Assembly (NCBI GenBank): GCA_016209725.1
Contig: JACQVO010000021.1
Location: forward strand, 1 to 21,144
Source of the DNA: Candidatus Methylomirabilota bacterium
GTDB lineage: Bacteria; Methylomirabilota; Methylomirabilia; Methylomirabilales; 2-02-FULL-66-22
Reading direction: 5' to 3'
DNA length: 21,144 nt
Shown: positions 12,775 to 19,861 of the stretch, one piece after another
Layout of the letters: each line of letters starts with the position of its first letter
How positions within the stretch are numbered: position 1 is the first letter of the stretch
Notes under the pieces: generated by a model
What the model saw: the letters and a program-made list of their open reading frames with translations, nothing else
The model's database searches: none
What the model was told of the DNA's origin: nothing
Translations under genes and position numbers: made by a program

Positions 12775-13295
12775 TGTCCTCTCCTTCCCGGCATTCCCCC
12801 CCGATGGATCCGGGTCGCCGGGCCCTTGTCGTCCGCCGCCCGGCCGGAATTGCCGGGAGCAGCCTTGACCCGGGCGATAATGGTCTCTATCGCCCGTCCC
12901 GCGTTGACGAACACCTTGGCGAGATCCGCCGGCCCGGCCCGATGGATATGCACCCCGGCGACGACCACCGTCGTGCGGCCCAGCGCCTGCGCCAGGTCCG
13001 CGGCGAAGGGCCGCGCCAGCTCATCCTCTTTGTGGCCCACCAAGGTGAAGACCGACGTGCTGGCGCTCCGCCGCCGCGCGTCCGCGCGGCTCGCGCGCGG
13101 GATGCTGACGGCCACCGCCCCGACGTGGGGCAGATCCCCACCCACGAGGTTCACGGCCAGACTCTCGTGGGAGAGGAAGACCGTCCCCCAGAGGCGATGG
13201 CGCCCGGTCCCGGCCTCGAACTCGAAGTGCAGGGAGGGCGGGGCCGCTCCCGCCGCACCTCGCATCCGTCCCCGGCTGGACCCGTGGCCCTTCAT
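12771..13295 (-). CDS. lpdD: LpdD-like prenylated-flavin chaperone
   Basis: This 174-residue protein resembles the C-terminal domain of gallate decarboxylase subunit D (LpdD family). Those proteins help deliver prenylated FMN to, or mature, UbiD-type (de)carboxylases. Family-like segments are VNLVGGDLPHVGAVAVSIPRAS (49-69), SASTSVFTLVGHKEDELARP (77-96) and VVVAGVHIHRAGP (110-122). The start at 13295 is chosen over the in-frame start at 13331 because it gives an ATGA overlap with the ubiX stop and excludes sequence antisense to nothing conserved. It follows ubiX directly, as expected for a cofactor supply pair. The C-terminus (after about residue 145) is a basic tail without recognisable domain. 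No UbiD partner is in the window. Confidence 0.78.
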   Translation of the reverse strand: MKGHGSSRGRMRGAAGAAPPSLHFEFEAGTGRHRLWGTVFLSHESLAVNLVGGDLPHVGAVAVSIPRASRADARRRSASTSVFTLVGHKEDELARPFAADLAQALGRTTVVVAGVHIHRAGPADLAKVFVNAGRAIETIIARVKAAPGNSGRAADDKGPATRIHRGGMPGRRGQ

Positions 13296-13876
13296 GACGC
13301 CTGATGGCGAGGAGGCCGTGTCCCGGTCCACTCCTGGCCCAGGCCGTGGGGGATCCCCAGGCGATCCAGCACCCGGCCCACGGTGTGATTCACGATGTCA
13401 TCCAGCGTCTTGGGCCGGGTGTAGAAGGCCGGCATGGGCGGGAGGATCACGGCTCCCAGCTCCGCCAGGGCCAAAAGCTGCCGGAGGTGCCCGGCGTGGA
13501 GCGGCGTCTCTCGCACCACCACGACCAGGGGACGCCCCTCCTTCAGGGTGACGTCCCCGGCCCGGCACATGAGCGTCTCGGCATAGCAGTTCGCCAGCGC
13601 CGACACCGTCTTGATGCTGCACGGGGCGATGATCATCCCGCCGGTCCGGTACGACCCGCTGGCCAGCGCCGCGCCGATGTCGCGGTTGTCATAGACGTGG
13701 GTCGCCAGCGCCTCCACATCCTTGATGGGGTAATCGGTCTCCTCCAGAATCGTCCGCTTGGCGGCCGCGCTGATGATGAGGTGGGTCTCCACGTCCGGGA
13801 CGCCTCGCAGAACCTCCAGCAGGCGGATTCCGTAGATGGACCCGCTGGAGCCCGAGATCCCGACCACCAGCCTCAT
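13292..13876 (-). CDS. ubiX: UbiX-family flavin prenyltransferase
   Basis: This is a 194-residue enzyme that attaches a dimethylallyl group to reduced FMN, making the prenylated FMN cofactor of UbiD-type decarboxylases. The N-terminal Rossmann-like motif is GISGSSGSIYG (6-16). Further family signatures are APCSIKTVSALANCYAETL, RAGDVTLKEGRPLVVVVRETPLH, and PPMPAFYTRP near the C-terminus. ATG 13876 overlaps the preceding gene's stop (ATGA). The frame runs upstream to 13912, but that part lies inside the neighbouring gene and is not conserved. It is followed immediately by the LpdD-like gene. The catalytic family is certain; whether it serves ubiquinone or menaquinone synthesis or an aromatic-acid decarboxylase is open. 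Confidence 0.93.
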   Translation of the reverse strand: MRLVVGISGSSGSIYGIRLLEVLRGVPDVETHLIISAAAKRTILEETDYPIKDVEALATHVYDNRDIGAALASGSYRTGGMIIAPCSIKTVSALANCYAETLMCRAGDVTLKEGRPLVVVVRETPLHAGHLRQLLALAELGAVILPPMPAFYTRPKTLDDIVNHTVGRVLDRLGIPHGLGQEWTGTRPPRHQAS

Positions 13877-14367
13877 GGCTCTCTCCGCAGGCCGTCCACC
13901 ACGGCCTGCCATCCCTGGAGGACCTGCTCCGGAGGCCCTCCGGGATCAAAGGTGATCCCTCCGGTGAGGCGCGCCCCGGGCTCGAGATCCTCCCGCGCCT
14001 GATCCGCCAGGACCGCCTCGACCGTCGCCTCGAAGCGCGACAGTTCAGCCAAACCGTCCATGGAGTCCTGTTGCTCCACCGCCGCCGTCTTCAGGTAGTA
14101 GGCGGCCCCCGGCCCGATGAGACACACCGTCAGCTTCCCGTTCCGGCGCAGATTCTCGGAGGTTCGGCTCGTGCGGTAGAGCGCCAGCCGCAGGCGACGC
14201 CGGTCCACCGCCACCACCTCGCCGTAGGAGAGCATGGCGGGGTGCGGCCACCCCTCCGGGTCCGCCGTGGTGATCAAGACGGCCTGACCCATCCGGGCCG
14301 CCAGGTCCCGTCCACCCAGAAGCTCCCACAGGAAATCCGGCAGCATGTTCCCCAGCGCCCTCGACAC
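13873..14367 (-). CDS. Pyridoxamine 5'-phosphate oxidase-like FMN-binding protein
   Basis: This is a 164-residue protein with the split-barrel FMN-binding pattern: an early strand pair in AVLITTADPEGWPHPAMLSYGEVVAV, then RLRLALYRTSRTSENLRRNGKLTVCLIGPG, which resembles the phosphate-binding part of the PPOX family. Such proteins bind flavin, F420 or heme; the exact reaction cannot be told from sequence. The start is a GTG at 14367 with GGAAGTGAGGG upstream, seven bases after the lgt stop; an ATG seven codons later is the alternative. It sits between lgt and ubiX, overlapping ubiX by four bases. Its position beside flavin prenylation genes suggests a flavin-related role, which is inference. Confidence 0.8.
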   Translation of the reverse strand: MSRALGNMLPDFLWELLGGRDLAARMGQAVLITTADPEGWPHPAMLSYGEVVAVDRRRLRLALYRTSRTSENLRRNGKLTVCLIGPGAAYYLKTAAVEQQDSMDGLAELSRFEATVEAVLADQAREDLEPGARLTGGITFDPGGPPEQVLQGWQAVVDGLRREP

Positions 14368-14374
14368 GACGCCC

Positions 14375-15148
14375 TCACTTCCGGCGGGCCACCAAGAGCA
14401 GGCCGAGGCCCGAGGCCACCACCAGGAGGAAGCTCACCACCTGGGCGGCGCGGAGACTTCCCAGCATCAGACTGTCGATCCGCAGGCCTTCCACGAAGAA
14501 GCGACCCATGGAATACAGGCCCAGATAGCACAGGGTCAGGGCACCCGGCCTCCCCTGCAGCCGCTTGCGCAGCCCGAACCACAAGAGGGCGAACACCAGG
14601 AGGTTCCAGAGGGACTCGTACAGAAACGTGGGGTGGAAGTATTCGTAGCCCGCCAGGTGCGGCGGGCGATGGGCGGGGTCAATGTACAGCTTCCATGGCA
14701 GATAGGTCGGGACGCCAAAAGCCTCCTGGTTGAAGAAATTCCCCCAGCGGCCGATAGCCTGCCCGATGGCCACGCCGGGCACCATGATGTCCGTCGTGAC
14801 CGTCAGGGGCAGCCTGGCGTGCCGGCAATACAGCACGGTCGCCACGGCCCCGGCGATCAGCCCGCCGTGGATGGCGAGCCCCCCCTCCCACACAGCCAGG
14901 ATCCTGCTCGGATTGGCGCCATAGTAATCCCAGTTGAACAGCACATAGTAGAGCCGCGCGCCCAGCAGCGCGACGAGGACCGTCAGGACGATGGCATTCA
15001 GCAGCTTGTCAGGGTCCTGGCCCCGCCGGATGGCCTCCCGGTGTGCCAGAGTGGTCCCCAGCAGGACGCCGGTGGCGATCAGGACACCGTACCAGCGGAC
15101 GGCCAATGGTCCGAACTGCAGGGCGATGGCCCCGGGTGAGGAGAACAT
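14375..15148 (-). CDS. lgt: Prolipoprotein diacylglyceryl transferase
   Basis: This inner-membrane enzyme transfers diacylglyceryl from phosphatidylglycerol to the lipobox cysteine of prolipoproteins, the first step of lipoprotein maturation. It has 257 residues with about seven hydrophobic segments. Family signatures are AIHGGL (His94), the Lgt motif GRWGNFFNQEAFG with Arg134 and Glu142, and YSMGRFFVEGLR with Arg216, Glu220 and Arg223. ATG 15148 has CGAGGG six bases upstream. The longer frame to 15271 only reads through repeat DNA. It heads the operon that ends with a 50-residue lipoprotein. The gene is a housekeeping function, essential in most Gram-negative bacteria. Confidence 0.96.
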   Translation of the reverse strand: MFSSPGAIALQFGPLAVRWYGVLIATGVLLGTTLAHREAIRRGQDPDKLLNAIVLTVLVALLGARLYYVLFNWDYYGANPSRILAVWEGGLAIHGGLIAGAVATVLYCRHARLPLTVTTDIMVPGVAIGQAIGRWGNFFNQEAFGVPTYLPWKLYIDPAHRPPHLAGYEYFHPTFLYESLWNLLVFALLWFGLRKRLQGRPGALTLCYLGLYSMGRFFVEGLRIDSLMLGSLRAAQVVSFLLVVASGLGLLLVARRK

Positions 15149-15157
15149 GAATTGCCC

Positions 15158-15278
15158 TCGTGGAAATTGGAAACTGGAAATTGGAAATTGGTTACGACTC
15201 GACCAAGAGTGGTCGGCAGCTCGACGGTTCGACAGTCCACAATTCCCGGGGCGAACTGCCGAATCCGCCACAGGCGGA
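15158..15278. repeat. Heptad repeat and small hairpin in lgt upstream region
   Basis: 15161-15190 carries four 7-8-base GGAAATT/GGAAACT units, the same family as 6104-6242. 15205-15263 has degenerate CTCGAC/GTTCGAC and GAACTGCCGAA units related to 733-808. 15264-15278 is TCCGCC-ACA-GGCGGA, a sister of the hairpin at 8530-8544. No gene is seen. Confidence 0.72.
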
Positions 15279-15300
15279 AGCAGCCGAACGCCTTCCGTTC

Positions 15301-15990
15301 TTAGTCGCGAAACGCGTACCGGAACGTCGTGAACAGCATACAGTAGGCCGCCTTGAGGCTCCCCAGCAAGGTCCCGGCCACCTTGGATGTGCCGATCCGT
15401 CTTCTATGCGTGACCGGCACCTCGTGGATCCGATAGCCCCGCTTGGCCGCCTTGACGATCATCTCGACCGGCCAGCCGTACGTCCGCTCCCGCATGTCCA
15501 GAGCCACGAGGTCCGCCCGACGGATCGCGCGGAACGAGCCGAGGTCGGTGATGCGGGCGCCGACCAAGCATCGCACGAGGCGCGCCGTCAGCCAGTTCCC
15601 CATGACCGCGTGGGGGGGCATGGCCCCCGCCTCGCGCCGACCCAGGAGGCGCGAGCCGATCACCAGGTCCGCCTCCCCCCAAAGGAGCGGTCTCAGAACG
15701 CTGGCCACTTCCTCGGGTTGGTCGCTGGCATCCCCGTCCAGGTAGACCAGGATGTCGGCATCGGATGCCGAATCGAGCCCTGCCTTGCAGGCCGCACCAT
15801 ACCCGCGCCTGGGTTCCGTCACCACCCGGCCGCCGGCCGTCGCCGCCACCTCGGCCGTCCGATCGGTGCTCCCGTTGTTGACGACGATGACCTCGGCTAC
15901 CAGGTCACGCGGGACGGCCGACACCACGCGGCCGATGGATCCCTCCTCGTTCAGCGCCGGGATAACGGCCACGATCCTCACGGCGACCAC
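15301..15990 (-). CDS. Family 2 glycosyltransferase (dolichyl-phosphate mannose synthase-like)
   Basis: This is a 229-residue GT-A enzyme without membrane anchor. The N-terminal nucleotide-binding pattern is VIPALNEEGSIGRVV, then VVNNGSTDRT and the metal-binding DGDASD (within VYLDGDASDQPEEV). It would transfer a sugar from a nucleotide or polyprenyl donor, for envelope polysaccharide or lipid carrier synthesis. The central segment GNWLTARLVRCLVGARITDLGSFRAIRR is common in DPM/DPG synthase-like proteins. The start is uncertain: GTG at 15990 is used, with an alternative GTG at 15981; the ribosome site is weak. It lies 152 bp upstream of lgt, on the same strand, with repeat DNA between. Confidence 0.87.
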   Translation of the reverse strand: MVAVRIVAVIPALNEEGSIGRVVSAVPRDLVAEVIVVNNGSTDRTAEVAATAGGRVVTEPRRGYGAACKAGLDSASDADILVYLDGDASDQPEEVASVLRPLLWGEADLVIGSRLLGRREAGAMPPHAVMGNWLTARLVRCLVGARITDLGSFRAIRRADLVALDMRERTYGWPVEMIVKAAKRGYRIHEVPVTHRRRIGTSKVAGTLLGSLKAAYCMLFTTFRYAFRD

Positions 15991-16053
15991 AATAGTCGGG
16001 GATTCCGCGCGAAGTCAAGCGCGAACCGCTTCACGGAAATCATCAACCGCCAA

Positions 16054-16079
16054 GGCACCCAGCGCTGGCGCTGGGTACC
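16054..16079. repeat. Intergenic hairpin
   Basis: CCCAGCG-CTGG-CGCTGGG (16058-16075) has a 7-bp perfect stem, extended by one A-T pair and, past one mismatch, two more G-C pairs. It lies between the transposase and the glycosyltransferase genes. Without a T-run on either strand it is only a possible terminator. The rest of the 218-bp gap contains the ATTGGTC repeats and no gene. Confidence 0.55.
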
Positions 16080-16133
16080 CGGAACGCCAAATCCTCTGGG
16101 GCGGATGGGGTTGTACCCGCCGCCCTCTGGCCA

Positions 16134-16165
16134 ATTGGTCATTGGTCATTGCGTCATTGGTCATT
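16134..16165. repeat. ATTGGTC heptad repeat
   Basis: Four 7-8-base units (ATTGGTC, ATTGGTC, ATTGCGTC, ATTGGTC) stand in tandem just outside the left end of the transposase element. The 7-bp period is shared with other intergenic repeats, although the unit sequence differs. Confidence 0.8.
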
Positions 16166-16183
16166 TATGAGGGACGCGGAATG

Positions 16184-17274
16184 AGGGACGGTCATGATAT
16201 TATGCCATTTATCCCTGGGGGAACACCAGTCCTTGCTCTTTCACTACGCGCTCTCCGCGGAGGACGGCCCGACTGACTGCCGGCTGGGTCAGGCCCAGTC
16301 TTGCGGCTACGACAGTGCCCGGTAGACCCAACTTCCGGACGGCCCAATAGCAGAGTATGCTACGGTACCGGGCTCGCCGTCGGACCTTGCTGGGTGTCAA
16401 CAGGTCAGCCGCCGGGACACCGGCGTCGGCGGCGACTCGACGCAGGAGCCAGTCAAAATCATAGCCGTGACTAAGTAGTTGGTGGCGCCACTCCATCACC
16501 TCCCCTCCCGCTTTGAGGGCGGCCTCCACAAACTCGCTCTCTCCCAGAATTCGCTCATCGCCGTGGAGGCGGTTGCCCAGTCGGCGGCGCTCCGTCAGGG
16601 CCGCCCAGCCCCCAGCACTTCGGACCAATCCTCCCCCGGTCAACTCCGGGCGGCGGCCCTGGGGGATCCCATCCGCCACAAAGTCGCGGTACGCCCGACG
16701 GGCAACGGCCGCGCGGGCGCTGAAGTGCGCCAGCACCTCGCTGACAGCTTGCCATGGGCGGGAGGTCTGGCCCACAAGGGCACTATGTCCACTCCACGGG
16801 TAACAGTCCAGCGCGCGGAGGTCTTTTACCAACCCGGCGCGAAGGGGGTTGAGGTGGAGGTACCGCACCAGTTCGAGCAGGTATGGCTCATCCTGACACA
16901 GGATGGACTTGTAGCGGTTCTGGAAGAGGTACCCATGGCGGCGATGGCGCCGGTTGAATGCACTCGCATAGCCGGTGAGGAGGCGGCGCATGACCGTCGT
17001 CAGGGGGACGGCCCCGGTGCGGAGCAGGAGGTGGACGTGGTTGGAGAGCAGGGCCCACGCGTAACACGGCGTTCCGGTTGCAGTCAACACCCGACCCAGT
17101 TGTCCGACGAAGGCGGCCCGGTCGGTGTCATCCCGGTTGATCGGCCGCCGCTCGATCCCCCGGCATATAACGTGGTGCAGGGCCCCGGGTGCGTCGAGGC
17201 GCGCGTGACGAGGCATGGGAGGCGAATATCACAACGGGGAGGTGAAGGCAAGTCATTAATTCATGACCGTCCCT
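16184..17274 (-). mobile_element. RAYT-type single-gene element with 14-bp inverted ends
   Basis: AGGGACGGTCATGA at 16184-16197 and its exact complement TCATGACCGTCCCT at 17261-17274 flank the transposase gene, defining a unit of 1091 bp. A related AGGGACG copy lies just left at 16170-16176. Such ends are expected where a REP-associated tyrosine transposase recognises flanking palindromic or inverted sequences. Whether the element still moves cannot be told. Confidence 0.7.
16209..17216 (-). CDS. REP-associated tyrosine transposase (IS200-like, Y1 type)
   Basis: This is a 335-residue HUH single-strand nuclease. The metal-binding HxH is His60-Val-His62 in SNHVHLLL. The likely nucleophile is Tyr119 in the RYLHLNPLRAG motif typical of RAYT proteins, preceded by GYLFQNRYKS. 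The N-terminus (PRHARLDAPGALHHVICRG) is also family-typical. A C-terminal extension (about 250-335) looks like a DnaA-type or other helix-turn-helix domain (ARYRSILCYWAVRKLG, then ARLGLTQPAVSRAV), seen in long RAYTs. The frame is intact. The upstream ribosome site is poor, as is common for transposases. 14-bp inverted repeats lie just outside both ends. Confidence 0.92.
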   Translation of the reverse strand: MPRHARLDAPGALHHVICRGIERRPINRDDTDRAAFVGQLGRVLTATGTPCYAWALLSNHVHLLLRTGAVPLTTVMRRLLTGYASAFNRRHRRHGYLFQNRYKSILCQDEPYLLELVRYLHLNPLRAGLVKDLRALDCYPWSGHSALVGQTSRPWQAVSEVLAHFSARAAVARRAYRDFVADGIPQGRRPELTGGGLVRSAGGWAALTERRRLGNRLHGDERILGESEFVEAALKAGGEVMEWRHQLLSHGYDFDWLLRRVAADAGVPAADLLTPSKVRRRARYRSILCYWAVRKLGLPGTVVAARLGLTQPAVSRAVLRGERVVKEQGLVFPQG

Positions 17275-17292
17275 TAATTCCTTACGCACCGC

Positions 17293-18252
17293 CTAGCGCT
17301 GGTGGCGGGTGCGGGACCCCCGCTCCGCCCCGGAGGACGGCCGGGGCGCCCCCATCTCCTTCCTGGGCACGATGTGGTAGGCCACCCCCTCGATCAACGG
17401 CATGGGTTGAAACCCGAAGGCGCGCCTCACCGCGTCGAGGGCGGTGATGGTCCCCACCTCCAGGAGCTCCAGGTGGCGGTACCCCAGAAACGGATTCAGG
17501 CCCAAGCCTTCCAGCAAGCGGGCCATCCAGCCCACCGCCGACCGTGACAGGTGAATCTTCACGCGGGGGATATTCAGCATCTTGCCGACCTGATCCGCAA
17601 CCTCCTCATACGTGAGGTGCTGCGGGCCCCCGATGGGGATGGTGCGGTCCAAGACCTCTTCGTCGGTGAGCGCCCGGAGCAGACATGAAACCACGTCCCC
17701 CACCCAGATGGGCTGGAGCATCGTCTTGCCGGTCCCGGGGATCAGGAGGAGCCCCGTCCGCTGCAGCAGGCGGATCATCCCGCTGATCAACCGGTCATCG
17801 AGCCCGAACATCAGAGAGGACTGGAGGACCACGAAGGGGACGCCGCTCTCCCGCAGATCGTCCTCGGCCCTCCCCCGGCTTCGCAAGAACGGCAGGCCGG
17901 CCGACGAGCCGGTCCCCAGCGGGCTCACCATCAGGAATCGCTCGACCCTGGCCAGCCGGGCGCCGTCCACCAGGAGCGCCATTCCCTCGCGGTGGACCCG
18001 CTCCACCACCGCGTCCCGCCCCTCGAGGATCGGGGCGCCGAGGTGGATGATCTGCCGGATTCCCTGGCACGCCGTGGCCACCGCCGCCGCGTCCAGCAGG
18101 TGGCCCGGCACCGCCTCGACCGAGAGAGACTGCAGCCACTCCTGGGCCGGCGAACCCGGCCGCACCAGACAGCGGACTGCCTCACCGGCGCCGCAGAGAC
18201 GCCGGACGAGGTGCCGCCCGACAAAGCCGGTCGCCCCGGTGACCAGGATCAT
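17293..18252 (-). CDS. Atypical short-chain dehydrogenase / NAD(P)-binding epimerase-like protein
   Basis: This is a 319-residue protein with the N-terminal Rossmann motif MILVTGATGFVGRHLVRRL. It belongs to the extended or atypical SDR group (NDUFA9/complex I chaperone-like, sugar epimerase-like). In place of the usual YxxxK there is SRGRAEDDLRESGVPFVVLQSSLMFG, a pattern of the atypical group, in which classical catalysis is often lost. Downstream IWVGDVVSCLL and GGPQHLTYEEVADQV fit the substrate domain. ATG 18252 has TGGAG five bases upstream; the longer frame to 18279 lacks support. The C-terminal 25 residues are basic and probably disordered. The substrate is unknown. Confidence 0.85.
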   Translation of the reverse strand: MILVTGATGFVGRHLVRRLCGAGEAVRCLVRPGSPAQEWLQSLSVEAVPGHLLDAAAVATACQGIRQIIHLGAPILEGRDAVVERVHREGMALLVDGARLARVERFLMVSPLGTGSSAGLPFLRSRGRAEDDLRESGVPFVVLQSSLMFGLDDRLISGMIRLLQRTGLLLIPGTGKTMLQPIWVGDVVSCLLRALTDEEVLDRTIPIGGPQHLTYEEVADQVGKMLNIPRVKIHLSRSAVGWMARLLEGLGLNPFLGYRHLELLEVGTITALDAVRRAFGFQPMPLIEGVAYHIVPRKEMGAPRPSSGAERGSRTRHQR

Positions 18253-18290
18253 CGCGTCTCCACCCGGGCTCTCCCTCAACCGCGCGCGGT

Positions 18291-18311
18291 CCCCCGCACG
18301 GTGGGCGGGGG
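18291..18311. repeat. GC-rich intergenic hairpin
   Basis: CCCCCGC (18291-18297) and GCGGGGG (18305-18311) form a 7-bp stem with a 7-base loop between the FmdB-type gene and the dehydrogenase gene. It has no T-run, so terminator function is uncertain. Confidence 0.5.
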
Positions 18312-18333
18312 ATCATCGCTGTCGCCCTGCAGC

Positions 18334-18498
18334 CTAGCTCTTTCGCGACGTCTTCGCAGAGAAAGAAGAAAAGATCGTTTCAGCCTTGACGGAACCGCAC
18401 TTCGGACACTTGACCTTCTTGTGGTCGCGATCGGAAATGGACATGGTCAGCGTGTACTTCTTCCGGCACCTGCCACAGCGAAAATCGTATGTCGGCAT
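18334..18498 (-). CDS. FmdB-family zinc ribbon protein
   Basis: This is a 54-residue protein with two Cys-x-x-Cys knuckles: CGRC after MPTYDFR and CPKC before GSVKAE. The following segment ETIFSSFSAKTSRKS is typical of the FmdB/CxxC_CxxC_SSSS family, which ends in a serine-rich tail. These proteins bind zinc; they have been proposed as regulators (FmdB near formamidase genes), but the general role is not established. MPTYDFRC at 18498 is the standard family start; the longer frame is not conserved. The gene stands between the Rho_N-domain gene and the dehydrogenase, in the same direction. Confidence 0.88.
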   Translation of the reverse strand: MPTYDFRCGRCRKKYTLTMSISDRDHKKVKCPKCGSVKAETIFSSFSAKTSRKS

Positions 18499-18519
18499 TG
18501 GAACCCCCAGAGGAATGTT

Positions 18520-18580
18520 GGATTGCGGATTTCGGATGTCGGATTGAACAGCCAAATCCGAGATTCGAAATCCGAAATGC
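18520..18580. repeat. GGATTTC heptad repeat with inverted tail
   Basis: Four 7-base units (GGATTGC, GGATTTC, GGATGTC, GGATTGA) are followed by inverted copies (AAATCCGA, GAAATCCGAAAT). They fill the 83-bp gap between the Rho_N-domain gene and the zinc ribbon gene. Confidence 0.8.
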
Positions 18581-18581
18581 G

Positions 18582-18923
18582 TCAGGACGCTTCCCGCAGC
18601 TTTCTGAGCCGACGCTTCATCCGCTTGATCTGCACACGGGCCGCGGCCAAGCCCGCCCGATCCTTCGCCCCCAGGGCCGAGTCTCGGGTCGGCTTGAGCC
18701 TGCGGATGGCGGCCTTCAACTGGCTCACCCCCATTGGGGCCGTGGCCTGTCGGGGCGCCTCCTTGGGCCGCAGGCCAAGCCGCACCTCCTCAGCCAGAAT
18801 CGCCTCCACCAGCTCCTCCTTATTCATGCCGGAGACGCCGGTGAGACCGGGATACTTCTCCAGGGCCAGTTCGCGAAGCTTCGGCGCAGTCAACTTCTCC
18901 AGTTCAGCGTGGTCTGTGGCCAT
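18582..18923 (-). CDS. Rho_N (SAP-like) domain protein
   Basis: This is a 113-residue highly basic protein. Residues about 7-45 (ELEKLTAPKLRELALEKYP, then GMNKEELVEAILAEE) match the Rho termination factor N-terminal helix bundle, a small nucleic-acid-binding domain. The C-terminal half (ISQLKAAIRRLK-like, ending IKRMKRRLRKLREAS) is a lysine/arginine-rich helical tail that could form a coiled coil or bind RNA or DNA. The start has TTGGAGGA eight bases upstream, a strong ribosome site. It is too short to be Rho itself; stand-alone Rho_N proteins occur in many bacteria without a known function. Confidence 0.83.
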   Translation of the reverse strand: MATDHAELEKLTAPKLRELALEKYPGLTGVSGMNKEELVEAILAEEVRLGLRPKEAPRQATAPMGVSQLKAAIRRLKPTRDSALGAKDRAGLAAARVQIKRMKRRLRKLREAS

Positions 18924-19054
18924 CCAGGTTCCTCCAAGGCAAGAACTGTTCGGGGAGAGGGGAGCGCATTACCTCCAGGCGCCCGCCTGGGCCCCCTGGC
19001 CTCCGTCATACCTTTGGGCGACGATCCCAACGCATCATGGCCCGGCCCGCTTGG

Positions 19055-19083
19055 TTGGCATGGCTGGCTGTTCCTGGTATGAT
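19055..19083 (+). promoter_or_regulatory. Sigma-70-type promoter for the plus-strand lipoprotein
   Basis: TTGGCA (19055-19060), a 17-bp spacer, and TATGAT (19078-19083). Both boxes differ from consensus by only one base. The predicted start near 19090 leaves a leader of about 75 bases before the ATG at 19166. Confidence 0.7.
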
Positions 19084-19165
19084 AGGATCTCAGGCCCGGC
19101 CCCATCGGGCGGGGGGATTATATCCCGGCGCGGGAAAAAATCAAGGGGCATCGGCCAGGTGCAGC

Positions 19166-19849
19166 ATGCGGGATCGGCACAAGCGACTGGCTCCGACCCA
19201 TGGCCTCGTGCTCGGCGTCCTCCTGGGCGCGGGCCTCCTGGCGGGATGTGCGGGGCCCCACCTCGAATTTGCCGCCGAGCCGTCTCAGCCCAGCGTCAGC
19301 CTGACGGGGGCGGAGATCCGCCTGACCATCCTGCCCAACACCTGGAAGGGCTACCCCAGCGACCTCGGCCGCCATTACACCCCCCTGGAGATCCGCATCG
19401 AGAACGACCGGGCGGACGAAATCCAGATCCGCTATGCGGATTTCCTGGCGGTGGATGAGGCCCGCAACCAATACCGCGCGGTGACGCCGGCCGAGGCGGC
19501 CCGGGCCCTCTTCGGGGGACGCCCGCCCTCACTCCTCGCTTGGCATGATCCCGGGTGGCCCTATCCCTTCTGGCCGGTTCGGCCCCGGCCTCCATTGTAC
19601 ACCCCATACTATCCCTACCCGTATGCCGATCCCGATTTCCCCTACCGGTGGCCGCGGGCTCCCGCCTACGACATCCTGACGCTGGGGCTGCGCGAGGGAC
19701 GGGTATTGCCCGGGGCGCGCGTCCAAGGGTTCCTGTACCTGCAACAGGCCACGCAGAAGGGCAGCCTCCTCAGCCTGTCCTGGACCGCGGTCTCCGCCGA
19801 CGGCAAACCGCTCACCACCCTCAGCAGCCAATTCCGCATCGTCCGCTGA
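19166..19849 (+). CDS. Lipoprotein with aromatic/proline-rich linker, unknown function
   Basis: This is a 227-residue protein. A signal peptide (hydrophobic 12-26) ends in LLAGC with Cys28 as the lipidation site. Residues about 45-105 look like a beta-sandwich segment with ENDRADEIQIRYADFLAVDEARNQY, a pattern seen in surface-exposed or periplasmic beta-domain proteins. Residues 129-166 are dominated by Pro, Tyr, Trp and Arg. The last 55 residues resume beta-strand character (ILTLGLREGRVLPGARVQGFLYL). ATG 19166 has AGGTG just upstream; the frame open from 19037 crosses the promoter and is not coding. It stands alone on the plus strand and converges with the PII-like gene. No precise family is recognised. 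Confidence 0.8.
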   Translation: MRDRHKRLAPTHGLVLGVLLGAGLLAGCAGPHLEFAAEPSQPSVSLTGAEIRLTILPNTWKGYPSDLGRHYTPLEIRIENDRADEIQIRYADFLAVDEARNQYRAVTPAEAARALFGGRPPSLLAWHDPGWPYPFWPVRPRPPLYTPYYPYPYADPDFPYRWPRAPAYDILTLGLREGRVLPGARVQGFLYLQQATQKGSLLSLSWTAVSADGKPLTTLSSQFRIVR

Positions 19850-19861
19850 CCAACTCAATGC

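Noticed and set aside
16134..16165. Possible CRISPR array or other spacer-bearing repeat array
   Set aside because: Units are 7-8 bases with no spacers, and no cas genes are present. The same holds for the other heptad runs.
18291..18311. Intrinsic terminator at the GC-rich hairpin; likewise hairpins at 733-808 and 19862-19934
   Set aside because: None is followed by a T-run on the relevant strand, so they are listed as repeats only.
18924..19054. A tRNA or small RNA in the gap upstream of the Rho_N gene, suggested by GC-rich palindromes near 18975-19000
   Set aside because: No cloverleaf, anticodon arm or TTCGA-type T-loop could be fitted.
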